Positions 7,910 through 16,874 of a stretch of DNA of 64,000 nt are shown here, piece after piece. The notes under the pieces are model-generated. The model was given only the letters and a program-made list of their open reading frames with translations. It had not been told where the DNA came from and did not search any database. Numbering within the stretch: the stretch's first letter is position 1; the number at the start of each line of letters is the position of its first letter. Source of the DNA: Pedobacter metabolipauper (GTDB lineage Bacteria; Bacteroidota; Bacteroidia; Sphingobacteriales; Sphingobacteriaceae); assembly GCF_004362715.1 (NCBI RefSeq), contig NZ_SNYC01000005.1:683781-747780 (forward strand), in the 5' to 3' direction. The translations under genes and the position numbers were made by a program.

Positions 7910-10171
7910 ATGAGTACAATGGAAAAAAATTATAAACCAGAACAACCTGCCGTTGGACAGTCCATCAGCAGACTGGAAGGTTATGAAAAGGTTACCGGAG
8001 CTGCCAGGTATGCTGGGGAGTTCAATGTTTCTGACCTGCTTTATGGTTATGTGATCAACAGCACCATTACCAAAGGCAAAATAATTAGTATCAATACAGA
8101 AAAGGCAGAAGCTATTCCCGGTGTTGTTAAAGTCTTTCACCATAAGAACAGGCCTTCATTAGCCTGGTTCAGCATGCAGTACGCCGATATGGATGCACCT
8201 CCGGGAAGTCCGTTTCAGCCTTTGGCAGATCATAAGATAAAATACAATGGCCAACCCATTGCACTGCTTGTCGCCGAAAGCTTTGAACTTGCACGCTATG
8301 CGGCCACACTTGTAGAAATAACCTATGAACAGGAAGACTTCAAAACCGATCTGATTGCCAATATTACAGAAGCCAGGGCCCCAAAAGGCGGACTGGCAAC
8401 GTTTTTAAAACCACCGCCGCCAAAACCTGTTGGCAATTTTGAAAAAGCATATGAGAACTCCCCTTTTCAGGCATCAGGTAAGTTTGTACATGGAACAGAA
8501 CACCATAATCCCATTGAACTTTTTACTACAACAACTGTATACAAAGGTAAGGGAAAGGTAACAATATATGATAAAACACAGGGCACAGTAAACTGCCAGC
8601 TCTATGTAGCCAATGTATTCGGACTGCATTTTAAAGATGTCCGGGTAATTTCTCCATACGTGGGTGGTGCTTTTGGTTCAGGCTTGCGTCCGCAATACCA
8701 GCTTTTCTTCTCTGTTTTGGCCGCATTGGAGTTAAAGAGAAATGTACGCGTTACGCTGGACAGGCATCAGATGTTTACCTTTGGACACCGCCCTCCCACT
8801 GTACAGTTTACCCGTTTCGGGGCTTCGGCCGATGGAAAGGTCAATGCATTGAACCACGAAGCCATTGCAGAAACGTCCAGGTTTGAAGATTATACAGAAG
8901 TGGTAGTCAACTGGTCACACATGCTGTATCCTGCAAAGAATACGTTATTTAAGTACAACCTCGTGCCGCTGGATGTGTTTAGTCCGCTGGATATGCGTGC
9001 GCCAGGCGGCAGCACCGGACTGCATGCCATAGAAAGCACAATGGACGACCTCGCTTACCAGATGAAAATAGACCCGCTAGAATTCAGACTAATCAATTAT
9101 GCAGAGCAGGATGAAAGCGTTGGCAGGCCTTATTCCAGCAAAGAACTGAGGCAGTGTTACCTGCAGGGTGCTGAACAGTTTGGCTGGAACAAGCGAAATC
9201 CTGAGCCGCGCAGCATGCGCAGGGGAAATAAACTGGTTGGTTACGGCATGGCGACAGGAATATGGGAAGCCATGCAATTGCCTGCACGTGCATCGGCAAC
9301 CATTACTACAGAAGGAAAGTTACACGTAAACAGCGCAGTTACAGACATTGGAACTGGTACGCTAACCGTAATGTCACAGATTGCCGCAGATGAGATGGGA
9401 CTGCACATGGATGATGTTACTTTTACTTATGGCGATAGCAAAATGGCATTTGCTCCAATACAAGGTGGCTCCTTTACGGTTTCATCCGTGGGTTCTGCCA
9501 TCAAGGCCGCCTGCAATGCGCTAAAGAAAAAGATTCTAAAAAAAGCCAAAAGCATCGGCAACAGTCCGTTTAAAAGAGTTAAAATTGACGAAGTTATATT
9601 CGCAGACCGCAAAATGATCAGCATTGACAATCCCGCTGTCTTTATCTCGTATAGTGACATCATTGCTGCAAATGGCCACAAGGTGATCAAGTCGGTTAAC
9701 TTTGCGATGCCTAAGGTCTTTAAGCTAAAAAAATACTCCCGCGCAGCACACAGTGCTGCGTTTGTAGAAGTGGAAGTGGATGAAGAACTGGGCATTATCA
9801 ACGTGACAAGGGCCGTTACCGCAGTGGCAGCCGGAAAGATCATCAATCCTAAAACTGCAAGAAGTCAAATTCTGGGCGGTATGATATGGAGCATCAGTAA
9901 GGCCTTACGTGAAGAAAGCATCACCGATCACCGGTTTGGAAAATATATGAACATGAATATTGCTGAATACCACATTCCGGTACACGCAGATATCCACGAT
10001 TTGCAGGTGATCTTTGTAGAAGAAAAAGACGACATTGTGAATGAGCTGGGCACCAAAGGTGTTGGCGAGATCGGTTTGGCGGCTATGCCTCCTGCCATAG
10101 CCAATGCCATATTCCATGCCACTGGCAAACGGGTTAATCAGTTCCCCATCCACTTTGATACGCTGATGTAA
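7910..10171 (+). CDS. xanthine-oxidase-family molybdopterin catalytic subunit (first copy)
   Basis: Large subunit holding molybdopterin (probably the cytosine dinucleotide form, as in PaoC) and the substrate site. It begins with the SRLEGYEKVTGAARY motif typical of the family, carries the Mo-cofactor glycine-rich segment VGGAFGSG, and ends with GTKGVGEIGL, in which E720 corresponds to the catalytic base conserved in all active members. At 753 residues it is normal length. A second in-frame ATG lies four codons in. No cofactor-insertion chaperone (XdhC/PaoD type) occurs beside the operon in this window, so it must be encoded elsewhere. Substrate is probably an aromatic aldehyde or related carbonyl compound, by analogy only. 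Confidence 0.92.
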   Translation: MSTMEKNYKPEQPAVGQSISRLEGYEKVTGAARYAGEFNVSDLLYGYVINSTITKGKIISINTEKAEAIPGVVKVFHHKNRPSLAWFSMQYADMDAPPGSPFQPLADHKIKYNGQPIALLVAESFELARYAATLVEITYEQEDFKTDLIANITEARAPKGGLATFLKPPPPKPVGNFEKAYENSPFQASGKFVHGTEHHNPIELFTTTTVYKGKGKVTIYDKTQGTVNCQLYVANVFGLHFKDVRVISPYVGGAFGSGLRPQYQLFFSVLAALELKRNVRVTLDRHQMFTFGHRPPTVQFTRFGASADGKVNALNHEAIAETSRFEDYTEVVVNWSHMLYPAKNTLFKYNLVPLDVFSPLDMRAPGGSTGLHAIESTMDDLAYQMKIDPLEFRLINYAEQDESVGRPYSSKELRQCYLQGAEQFGWNKRNPEPRSMRRGNKLVGYGMATGIWEAMQLPARASATITTEGKLHVNSAVTDIGTGTLTVMSQIAADEMGLHMDDVTFTYGDSKMAFAPIQGGSFTVSSVGSAIKAACNALKKKILKKAKSIGNSPFKRVKIDEVIFADRKMISIDNPAVFISYSDIIAANGHKVIKSVNFAMPKVFKLKKYSRAAHSAAFVEVEVDEELGIINVTRAVTAVAAGKIINPKTARSQILGGMIWSISKALREESITDHRFGKYMNMNIAEYHIPVHADIHDLQVIFVEEKDDIVNELGTKGVGEIGLAAMPPAIANAIFHATGKRVNQFPIHFDTLM

Positions 10172-10310
10172 TTGGCTCAAACCAGTTTAGCTGAAATGTA
10201 TCATTTTTGATTTATTGAAACCATATCTTAGTTCTTCTGTTTAAATTTATGTACTGATTATCAGCTACAAATCAATGGCTTATATACGCTTAACCTATAA
10301 GACCTGAAGC

Positions 10311-11093
10311 ATGAATGAAAACAAGACCAAACTGACCGAAGAAGAAAAGAAACTCTTTGGCGACCTGATGCCCGAAGAACTTGATGAAATTATAAGTTCG
10401 GGACTGAACCGCAGGCACTTCATGAAACTAATGGGACTGGCATCGGCCGGATTACTGGCCAGTCACCTGATTGGTGCAGAGCAGCTTTTTGCACGTTCTG
10501 CCGAAATTGGTGACATTGCAGACCTGGCTCCTGCAGCCATAGAAAATGGCATCAATGTTAGTTTTAAAGTCAACAATACTGCAAAAAAGGTTCTGATAGA
10601 TTCCAGGGCAACCTTACTGGACACTTTGAGAGAAAGACTGGATCTTACCGGATCTAAAAAAGGTTGCGACCATGGACAATGTGGTGCCTGTACAGTCATC
10701 GTTGATGGTAAAAGGGTACTTTCCTGTCTAACGTTGGCAGCTACCTGTGAGGGTAAATCAGTAATTACAATAGAAGGGTTAGCCAAAGACAATGAGCTCA
10801 ATCCAATGCAGGCTGCCTTTTTAAAACACGATGGCTTTCAATGCGGATTTTGCACACCCGGACAAATCTGTTCGGCAGTAGCATTGATGAAAGAGGCTAA
10901 AGAAGGACAGGCAAGTTTTGTTACTGCAGATGTTAGACAAAATCAGCAGTCCGTTATCTTATCTGATGAAGAAATTGCAGAACGCATGTCTGGCAATATC
11001 TGCCGATGTGGTGCATACCCCAACATCGTTGCCGCAATCAAAGAGGCCCAAACCGGAAAGAACGTTGAACAGACCTGGCTTTTTGCAGGTTAG
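10311..11093 (+). CDS. xanthine-oxidase-family 2Fe-2S subunit with Tat signal (second copy)
   Basis: Paralogue of the gene at 6377, sharing the CDHGQCGACTVIVDGKR block exactly. It differs by an N-terminal extension of about 80 residues that includes a twin-arginine element (R34-R35 in LNRRHFMKLMG) and a hydrophobic core to about residue 55, ahead of AEQLFARSA. The leader is unusual in having a charged n-region of more than 30 residues. Cluster ligands are C119, C124, C127, C139 and C178, C181, C231, C233; an insert of about 25 residues separates the two halves of the second cluster motif. The Tat signal on the small subunit is expected to export the folded three-subunit complex, as known for PaoABC. 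A 139-base gap separates it from the first operon. Confidence 0.93.
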   Translation: MNENKTKLTEEEKKLFGDLMPEELDEIISSGLNRRHFMKLMGLASAGLLASHLIGAEQLFARSAEIGDIADLAPAAIENGINVSFKVNNTAKKVLIDSRATLLDTLRERLDLTGSKKGCDHGQCGACTVIVDGKRVLSCLTLAATCEGKSVITIEGLAKDNELNPMQAAFLKHDGFQCGFCTPGQICSAVALMKEAKEGQASFVTADVRQNQQSVILSDEEIAERMSGNICRCGAYPNIVAAIKEAQTGKNVEQTWLFAG

Positions 11094-11110
11094 TATTTAA
11101 GATCAGGAAT

Positions 11111-12124
11111 ATGAGACCATTTAAATTTACCAATACCAGCAATGCATCATCTGCCATCAATCTTTTAATTAAAAATCCGAATGCCAAATTTCTTGCAGGG
11201 GGAACAAACCTGCTCGATCTGATGAAAGAAGATGTAGAGCGTCCCGATGAATTGATTGACTTAGGGCGGCTGGATCTTACTGCAGTTAGACCATTGGTTA
11301 CCGGCAATAACGTCGTCGGGATTTCTATTGGCGGACTCGGGAAAAATACGGATGCCGCAAACCACCCATTGATCCGCAAAGACTATCCGTTACTTACCAA
11401 AGCCATATTGGCAGGTGCTTCGGCACAGATCCGCAATATGGCCACCAATGGCGGCAATCTGTTACAACGAACCCGCTGCTCCTATTTTTATGATATAGCC
11501 ATGCCCTGCAATAAAAGACTGCCTGGAACCGGATGTTCAGCCATGCAGGGAATTAACAGGATGCATGCCATATTTGGATGGTCGGACAGCTGCATTGCCG
11601 TTTATCCGTCAGATATGGCTGTTGCCCTGTCTGCATTAAACGCATCGGTTAAAGTGATGCAGCCTTCCGGAACAGCACGCATAATAGCTATACATGATTT
11701 TCACCGGCTGCCAGGTAATCATCCGGAAAAGGACAACAACCTGGATCACGGCGAACTCATCACAGCAATTGAAATTCCTAAAAATAAATTTGCGGCCAAC
11801 TCCGCTTACATTAAAGTCCGGGACCGGAATTCTTATGCATTTGCATTGGTATCTGTCGCTGCTGGATTGGAACTGGCTGGTGGCAAAATAATTTCTGCAA
11901 GCATTGCTATGGGCGGTGTTGCCCATAAACCATGGAGAGCAACCCATGCAGAAAATATACTGCGTGGAAAGATGGCAACAGTAGAGAATTTCCAAATGGC
12001 AGCAGACGCAGAAATGGAAGATGCCAGACCATTGGCTCACAACAAGTTTAAAATCGGGATGGGTAAAAAAACCATCGTCTATGCTTTAGAACAAGCATTT
12101 AAAGGAACAGGCTACAAGGCATAA
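11111..12124 (+). CDS. xanthine-oxidase-family FAD-binding subunit (second copy)
   Basis: Paralogue of the gene at 6879 and of nearly equal length (337 versus 339). It has AGGTNLLDLMK near residue 29 and ATNGGNLLQRTRC near 111. The extra cysteine set is kept (C123, C133, C142, C161), again suggesting a PaoB-like 4Fe-4S cluster. It has no signal of its own and should be carried across the membrane with the Tat-bearing small subunit. Spacing of 17 bases upstream and 13 downstream supports one transcript. Function as electron carrier is well supported by family; substrate unknown. Confidence 0.92.
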   Translation: MRPFKFTNTSNASSAINLLIKNPNAKFLAGGTNLLDLMKEDVERPDELIDLGRLDLTAVRPLVTGNNVVGISIGGLGKNTDAANHPLIRKDYPLLTKAILAGASAQIRNMATNGGNLLQRTRCSYFYDIAMPCNKRLPGTGCSAMQGINRMHAIFGWSDSCIAVYPSDMAVALSALNASVKVMQPSGTARIIAIHDFHRLPGNHPEKDNNLDHGELITAIEIPKNKFAANSAYIKVRDRNSYAFALVSVAAGLELAGGKIISASIAMGGVAHKPWRATHAENILRGKMATVENFQMAADAEMEDARPLAHNKFKIGMGKKTIVYALEQAFKGTGYKA

Positions 12125-12137
12125 CGCAACAGTACCC

Positions 12138-14264
12138 ATGGAAGAAAAGAATAAAAGCATTGGAAAAGCAATCACCCGGATTGATGGTTTATTAAAGGTA
12201 ACCGGCAAAGCTACCTATGCTACAGACTATCCGGCAAAGAATATGGCCTATGCCGTTCTCTTTAAAAGTACCATAGCCTCAGGTCAGATCACCGCCATCG
12301 ATAGTGCTGCTGCAGAAAAATCACCAGGAGTTTTAAAGGTAATCACGCACAAGAATACGCCAAAGCTCAATATTAAGGGTGGTCTCCGCGGCGGCGCATT
12401 ACTTCAGGGATCTGAAATTCATTTCTATGGTCAGCATATCGGTATCGTTGTAGCCGAAACATTTGAACAGGCAACCCATGCTGCTCGCCTGGTTCAGGTA
12501 AGTTATGAGGAAAAAGCTGGAAAAATAGATTTTGATGAATTGGCAAAGGATGCAGTAAAGCCTAAAGGACAGGAACTGGCAGACCAGATCCGCGGCGATG
12601 CAAAAAAAGCACTTGGCGAAGCTGCTGTGAAAGTTGAGGAAACTTATGAAACACCAATTGAACACCATCATCCTATGGAGCCTCATTCTACAATTGCAGT
12701 TTGGGAAGGCGAAAATGTAATTCTTTACAACGGCTCACAAATCATCAATGGTGCCCAATCATCCGCAGCAGCAACGCTTAACTTAAAACCAGAAAATGTA
12801 CGGATCGTTTCCCCATATATTGGCGGAGGGTTTGGTTCAAAAGGCGGACAATGGGCAAACCTGGTACTTACCGCGGTAGCGGCAAAAGTTACCGGCAGGC
12901 CGGTAAAATTAGCCTTAACCCGTCAGCAGATGTTTAATTCTGTAGGCTTGCGGCAAAGAAACATTCAAAAAGTAAGTCTTGGTGCTACAAAAGAAGGCAA
13001 GCTTATTTCAATCAGTCACGAGACTACTACCCACTCTGCTATTGACAGTGAATATATTGAACCTTGTGGCGACTGTACAAAGATCATGTATGACGCGCCA
13101 AATTCATTGATCAGCTACCGGGTGGTTCCCATGAATGTAATCCTTCCAACATATACCAGGGGACCAGGAAAATCAACCGGAAGCTTTGCGCTGGAATCGG
13201 CAATGGACGAGCTGGCACACAAGCTGGGAATCGATCCCATTGAACTGCGTATAAAAAATGAACCGGAAAAGGACCCCTCAAATGGAAAGCCGTGGTCGTC
13301 CAGAAAAACAGTACAATGCTTACAGGAAGGAGCCAAAGCATTTGGCTGGGAGAAAAGGAATGCCATACCCGGACAAACTAAAGCAGGCAACTACCTGATT
13401 GGATATGGCGTGGCTTGCGGCACTTACCCTGCCCGGCAGCGGGATAGTTCGGCAATTATCAAATTAAAACGGTCAGGAAGCCAGGTTACAGCAACCATAG
13501 AACTCGCTGCATCAGATCTGGGTACAGGAACAAACACCATTCTGGCACAGGTAGCGGCCGATGGATTAGACCTGCCGATTGGAAATATTACCGTAAACAT
13601 TGGCGACTCCGACTTACCGCCCGCAGCAGGATCTGTAGGCTCCGTTGGTGCGGCCAGCTTTGCCAATGCAGTAAATGATGCCTGTATAAAAATTACCAAT
13701 GAGCTGATTGCCAAATCAGACAAACAGTTTTTTGTACGTCCCACTGCAAGGCAGATGATGATCTCAGAGCAGACCTTAGACTTTCAAACCCGTGCAGATG
13801 CCAAAGCCCCGTCAAATACAGATCAGTATTCTACACACAGCTTTAATGCGAATTTTGCCGAAGTAAAAGTCAACATCGCTACCGGAATGGTAAAAGTTAC
13901 CCGCTTCCTCGCTGCTACCGGTGCAGGTAAGATCCTGAATCCAAAAACCGCACGCTCGCAGATCATTGGCGGTAACATTTGGGGTATAGGTATGGCTTTG
14001 TCTGAAGAATCAATAATAGACCCAAGATATGGAAACTTCGCAACGCGTTCCTTTGGAGATTACCATGTACCCAGTAACCTGGATGTTGGTAAGCTGGATG
14101 CCATGTTCATCAACGAAGAAGACTTTATTCCAAATAAACTCGGCATAAAGGGCATCGGTGAAGTGGGTATAGTTGGCGTTGCTGCAGCCATTGCCAATGC
14201 GGTTTTCAATGCAACAGGCAAACGGATCAGAAGCCTTCCCATTACACCCGATAAATTATTGTAA
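12138..14264 (+). CDS. xanthine-oxidase-family molybdopterin catalytic subunit (second copy)
   Basis: Catalytic subunit of the exported enzyme. It starts with AITRIDGLLKVTGKATYA, has the glycine-rich VSPYIGGGFGSKGGQ cofactor loop, and ends with GIKGIGEVGIVG where E675 is the expected catalytic base. At 708 residues it is about 45 shorter than the first copy, and divergence outside the core motifs is considerable, so the two enzymes probably differ in substrate as well as location. It closes the second operon; a gene for a secreted protein follows after 73 bases. No MobA/MocA or XdhC homologue is seen nearby. Confidence 0.92.
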   Translation: MEEKNKSIGKAITRIDGLLKVTGKATYATDYPAKNMAYAVLFKSTIASGQITAIDSAAAEKSPGVLKVITHKNTPKLNIKGGLRGGALLQGSEIHFYGQHIGIVVAETFEQATHAARLVQVSYEEKAGKIDFDELAKDAVKPKGQELADQIRGDAKKALGEAAVKVEETYETPIEHHHPMEPHSTIAVWEGENVILYNGSQIINGAQSSAAATLNLKPENVRIVSPYIGGGFGSKGGQWANLVLTAVAAKVTGRPVKLALTRQQMFNSVGLRQRNIQKVSLGATKEGKLISISHETTTHSAIDSEYIEPCGDCTKIMYDAPNSLISYRVVPMNVILPTYTRGPGKSTGSFALESAMDELAHKLGIDPIELRIKNEPEKDPSNGKPWSSRKTVQCLQEGAKAFGWEKRNAIPGQTKAGNYLIGYGVACGTYPARQRDSSAIIKLKRSGSQVTATIELAASDLGTGTNTILAQVAADGLDLPIGNITVNIGDSDLPPAAGSVGSVGAASFANAVNDACIKITNELIAKSDKQFFVRPTARQMMISEQTLDFQTRADAKAPSNTDQYSTHSFNANFAEVKVNIATGMVKVTRFLAATGAGKILNPKTARSQIIGGNIWGIGMALSEESIIDPRYGNFATRSFGDYHVPSNLDVGKLDAMFINEEDFIPNKLGIKGIGEVGIVGVAAAIANAVFNATGKRIRSLPITPDKLL

Positions 14265-14337
14265 ATCAATATATTTATTAATTGAATTTTCATACCTTAC
14301 ACTGTCTAAACCATTTATAACATTGAACATAACGCTT

Positions 14338-15075
14338 ATGAAAACCAGGAATCTACTCCCGTTCGTGCTATTAATGACAGTACCCGCTTTGAATTCATTT
14401 TCACAAACCATTCAGGCAAATCTGAATACAGAGAGAAAAGCCGGAGCTACTGAAGTAAAAATGAATAGTGAGTTATTCCTTTTAGGAACGCTAAACGACT
14501 ACATCAGCAGAAAACGGAATACCACCGAGGTGAATCAGTTTGACAGCTATCATGAGGGAGAAAAACCACTGGTAAATTTTATAGACAGCATCTTGAAGAA
14601 GGATTTTAATACGGCGCTGAATAAAAAATACGGTATATATTTTTCTGAAATAATGTCCAAAAAAATGAATGCCTATTATGATGGCGATCATTTGATTGAC
14701 AGTTTGCTCTATTCCAGTACCGAAAATAAACTCTCCTTTCTTTTGGGCGTTTACTTTAGAAACGGAGAAAAGATCAATGACAACATTTATCGGATCCACC
14801 TGGCAAATTCACCTAAACATGCCAATTGCTACGAAATATTAAAACAGCTGAGCTGTAACAACATTTATTACAAACGAATTGATAATATCCCGGTATCCCA
14901 TATTCTTTATTTTGAAGCTACCCCTCAAATAAAACAATTTTTTGCGGCCATTAATTTAGAAAAGGATAAGTTACTTCAATCCAGTCTGACAAGTGCCGAC
15001 GCCAGGTTAGCTCATGAAAAATATCTTAAAAGAGAAAACGATAAAGTAGACTTGCTTTTCCGCTTGCCTTATTAA
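14338..15075 (+). CDS. secreted protein of unknown function
   Basis: I do not recognise this family. The frame is open from 14173, but that stretch overlaps the Mo subunit; the ATG at 14338 is preferred because it starts a classic signal peptide (MKTRNLLPFVLLMTVPALNSFSQ). The mature part of about 220 residues is charged and mainly helical in appearance, with a tyrosine-rich centre and two cysteines in HANCYEILKQLSC that could form a disulfide in the periplasm. It ends 81 bases before the sigma factor gene and may belong to the upstream or downstream transcript, or neither. Confidence 0.75.
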   Translation: MKTRNLLPFVLLMTVPALNSFSQTIQANLNTERKAGATEVKMNSELFLLGTLNDYISRKRNTTEVNQFDSYHEGEKPLVNFIDSILKKDFNTALNKKYGIYFSEIMSKKMNAYYDGDHLIDSLLYSSTENKLSFLLGVYFRNGEKINDNIYRIHLANSPKHANCYEILKQLSCNNIYYKRIDNIPVSHILYFEATPQIKQFFAAINLEKDKLLQSSLTSADARLAHEKYLKRENDKVDLLFRLPY

Positions 15076-15141
15076 TCCGACCATTTAAATACAACACCTT
15101 AAACTTAACCTTGCTGTAATATTCGGACAACACAGTCCAAA

Positions 15142-15149
15142 TAACTTTG
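15142..15149 (+). promoter_or_regulatory. -7 box TAACTTTG of the sigma factor promoter
   Basis: Perfect TAnnTTTG match ending 8 bases before the ATG at 15157. A start of transcription a few bases further on would leave almost no leader. No convincing -33 TTTG lies at the ideal distance. Prediction only. Confidence 0.45.
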
Positions 15150-15156
15150 CATTGAA

Positions 15157-15762
15157 ATGCAGGTACATGGTTTAGAAGGTGACAAGCGCTTAATAAAGGA
15201 ATTGCAAGACGATAATGTACAGGCTTTTCAAACTATATTCAATGCCTATTGGAAAGATCTCTATAAGCTTTCCTATTATCGTTTAAAAGATCAAAATGAA
15301 GCTGAAGACCTGGTACAGGATGTCTTTACAGACTTTTGGGACAAAAGGCATCAGATCGAAATAGACACCTCATTAAAAAGCTATCTGCAAGGATCCGTCA
15401 AATATCGGATCATTAGATTATTCAGCAGGGGCAATCTGCATAAAACTGCTATTGAACATTTGATATACCGCATGACGGAAATTGAAAGTACGATCCTTGA
15501 TGTACTGTCGCATAATGATCTGGAGCGAACCATTTCTCAAACCATACACACTTTTCCAAAAAACATGAAAGATATATTCTTATTGAGGGCAGAAGAATAT
15601 ACCATCAAAGAAATCGCTGATGCATTGGGACTGGCAGAACAATCTGTAAAAAACAACATCAGCGACGGATTAAAAAGATTAAGAATTGCCCTCATCAAAA
15701 CCGATCCCGATATTAAAGGATCATTCTATATGCTGCTGGCAGCCCTTATGTTGGAAAAATAA
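15157..15762 (+). CDS. ECF RNA polymerase sigma factor, FecI-like
   Basis: Extracytoplasmic-function sigma-70 factor of the Bacteroidota FecI type. Region 2 is visible as ...NEAEDLVQDVFTDFWDKR and region 4 as IKEIADALGLAEQSVKNNISDGLKRLR. At 201 residues it has a normal length. It is followed by a FecR anti-sigma gene and a SusC with an STN domain, the standard trans-envelope signalling order. When the receptor is occupied, FecR is expected to release this factor to transcribe the susC-susD operon. A -7 box sits almost on the start codon. Confidence 0.94.
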   Translation: MQVHGLEGDKRLIKELQDDNVQAFQTIFNAYWKDLYKLSYYRLKDQNEAEDLVQDVFTDFWDKRHQIEIDTSLKSYLQGSVKYRIIRLFSRGNLHKTAIEHLIYRMTEIESTILDVLSHNDLERTISQTIHTFPKNMKDIFLLRAEEYTIKEIADALGLAEQSVKNNISDGLKRLRIALIKTDPDIKGSFYMLLAALMLEK

Positions 15763-15863
15763 ATCCAGCCCGTAGTAGTTAACGCAACTTTAACAATTAC
15801 ATAACCATTTCTTGAAGTACTTTATGCCTGGTCAGGTCACTATCTCTGTGTAAAAGCGAAATA

Positions 15864-16829
15864 GTGAAAACACAACAATTTAAACAATTATTAAAACGGT
15901 ACCTGGATGAATCTGCCAGTAAAGCAGAGCGGTATATCGTAGACATTTGGTATCATTCATTTGACCGGGATCATTCCGGAATTGTACCTGGCATTGAAAA
16001 CAGCTCGATCGAGTATGAAACCGGCCAGCGCATCCTAAGTAAGATCCAGACTTCCAACCATCGTAAGGGATGGTACAGCTGGCAAACTTTACGGGTTGCC
16101 TGCAGCATCCTCCTTATAAGTACGGTATCGCTATTCTTCCTTTTAAAACCAAAAGATCATTCGGGCCAGACTGCCGTTATTTTTAAGACGTTACCAGGCC
16201 AAACTAAAAAGATCCTGTTAAGAGACAGTTCGGTAGTTTGGCTAAATGCAAATTCAACATTAGAAATTGCAGCATCCTACTCTGAAAAAAACAGATCCGT
16301 AAAATTAAGTGGCGAGGCTTATTTTGAAGTAACACATGATCCTCAAAAACCCTTTTTTGTAGCTGCAGGGCCTTTAACTACCAAAGTATTGGGCACCACA
16401 TTTAATGTCCGTGCCTACCCGGCTTCCAGGTTTTCGAAAATCACGCTTTTAACCGGTAAGGTATGGGTAACTGTTAAAGCACCTGGTAAAAGAACAGGTG
16501 GCGTTATTTTAACGCCAAACCAAACCTTACAGTACGATCTGCTTTCGCATCACGCAAAAACCCAAAATAAAGAATCTTCTATTGATCAGAAAGCCTGGAC
16601 TACAGGCAAGTTAATATTTGACGATACGTCAATGGATGAGGTTAAAGAAATACTGAAAGAATCTTATGGACTGAATATGCAGGTAATCTCAAAGAAACTG
16701 AATTCCAGAAGGATCTCTGGCGAGTTTAGGCTCGACGATCAGCCAGAGTACATTATTAAAACGCTATGTAAGTTAATTCATGCAAAATATACCATAAACG
16801 GCAAAACGATCTATATCCAAAGCAAATGA
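15864..16829 (+). CDS. FecR-type anti-sigma factor
   Basis: Membrane-spanning regulator of the preceding sigma factor. The N-terminal cytoplasmic part (1-75) binds sigma, one membrane segment lies at about 76-94 (LRVACSILLISTVSLFFLL), and the periplasmic part contains the FecR domain (LPGQTKKILLRDSSVVWLNANSTL; LSGEAYFEVTHD; TKVLGTTFNVRAYP). The C-terminal STN-like DUF4974 segment runs from about 245. The start codon is GTG at 15864. It sits 101 bases after the sigma gene and 45 before susC. Role is well established for the family. Confidence 0.93.
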   Translation: MKTQQFKQLLKRYLDESASKAERYIVDIWYHSFDRDHSGIVPGIENSSIEYETGQRILSKIQTSNHRKGWYSWQTLRVACSILLISTVSLFFLLKPKDHSGQTAVIFKTLPGQTKKILLRDSSVVWLNANSTLEIAASYSEKNRSVKLSGEAYFEVTHDPQKPFFVAAGPLTTKVLGTTFNVRAYPASRFSKITLLTGKVWVTVKAPGKRTGGVILTPNQTLQYDLLSHHAKTQNKESSIDQKAWTTGKLIFDDTSMDEVKEILKESYGLNMQVISKKLNSRRISGEFRLDDQPEYIIKTLCKLIHAKYTINGKTIYIQSK

Positions 16830-16874
16830 TAATGAATCAAAAAAATCAATCGAAAAAACATTTTTAATTAATTT

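Noticed and set aside
14173..14337. Upstream extension of the secreted protein after the Mo subunit
   Set aside because: It lies inside the Mo-subunit gene in another frame; the signal peptide begins at 14338.
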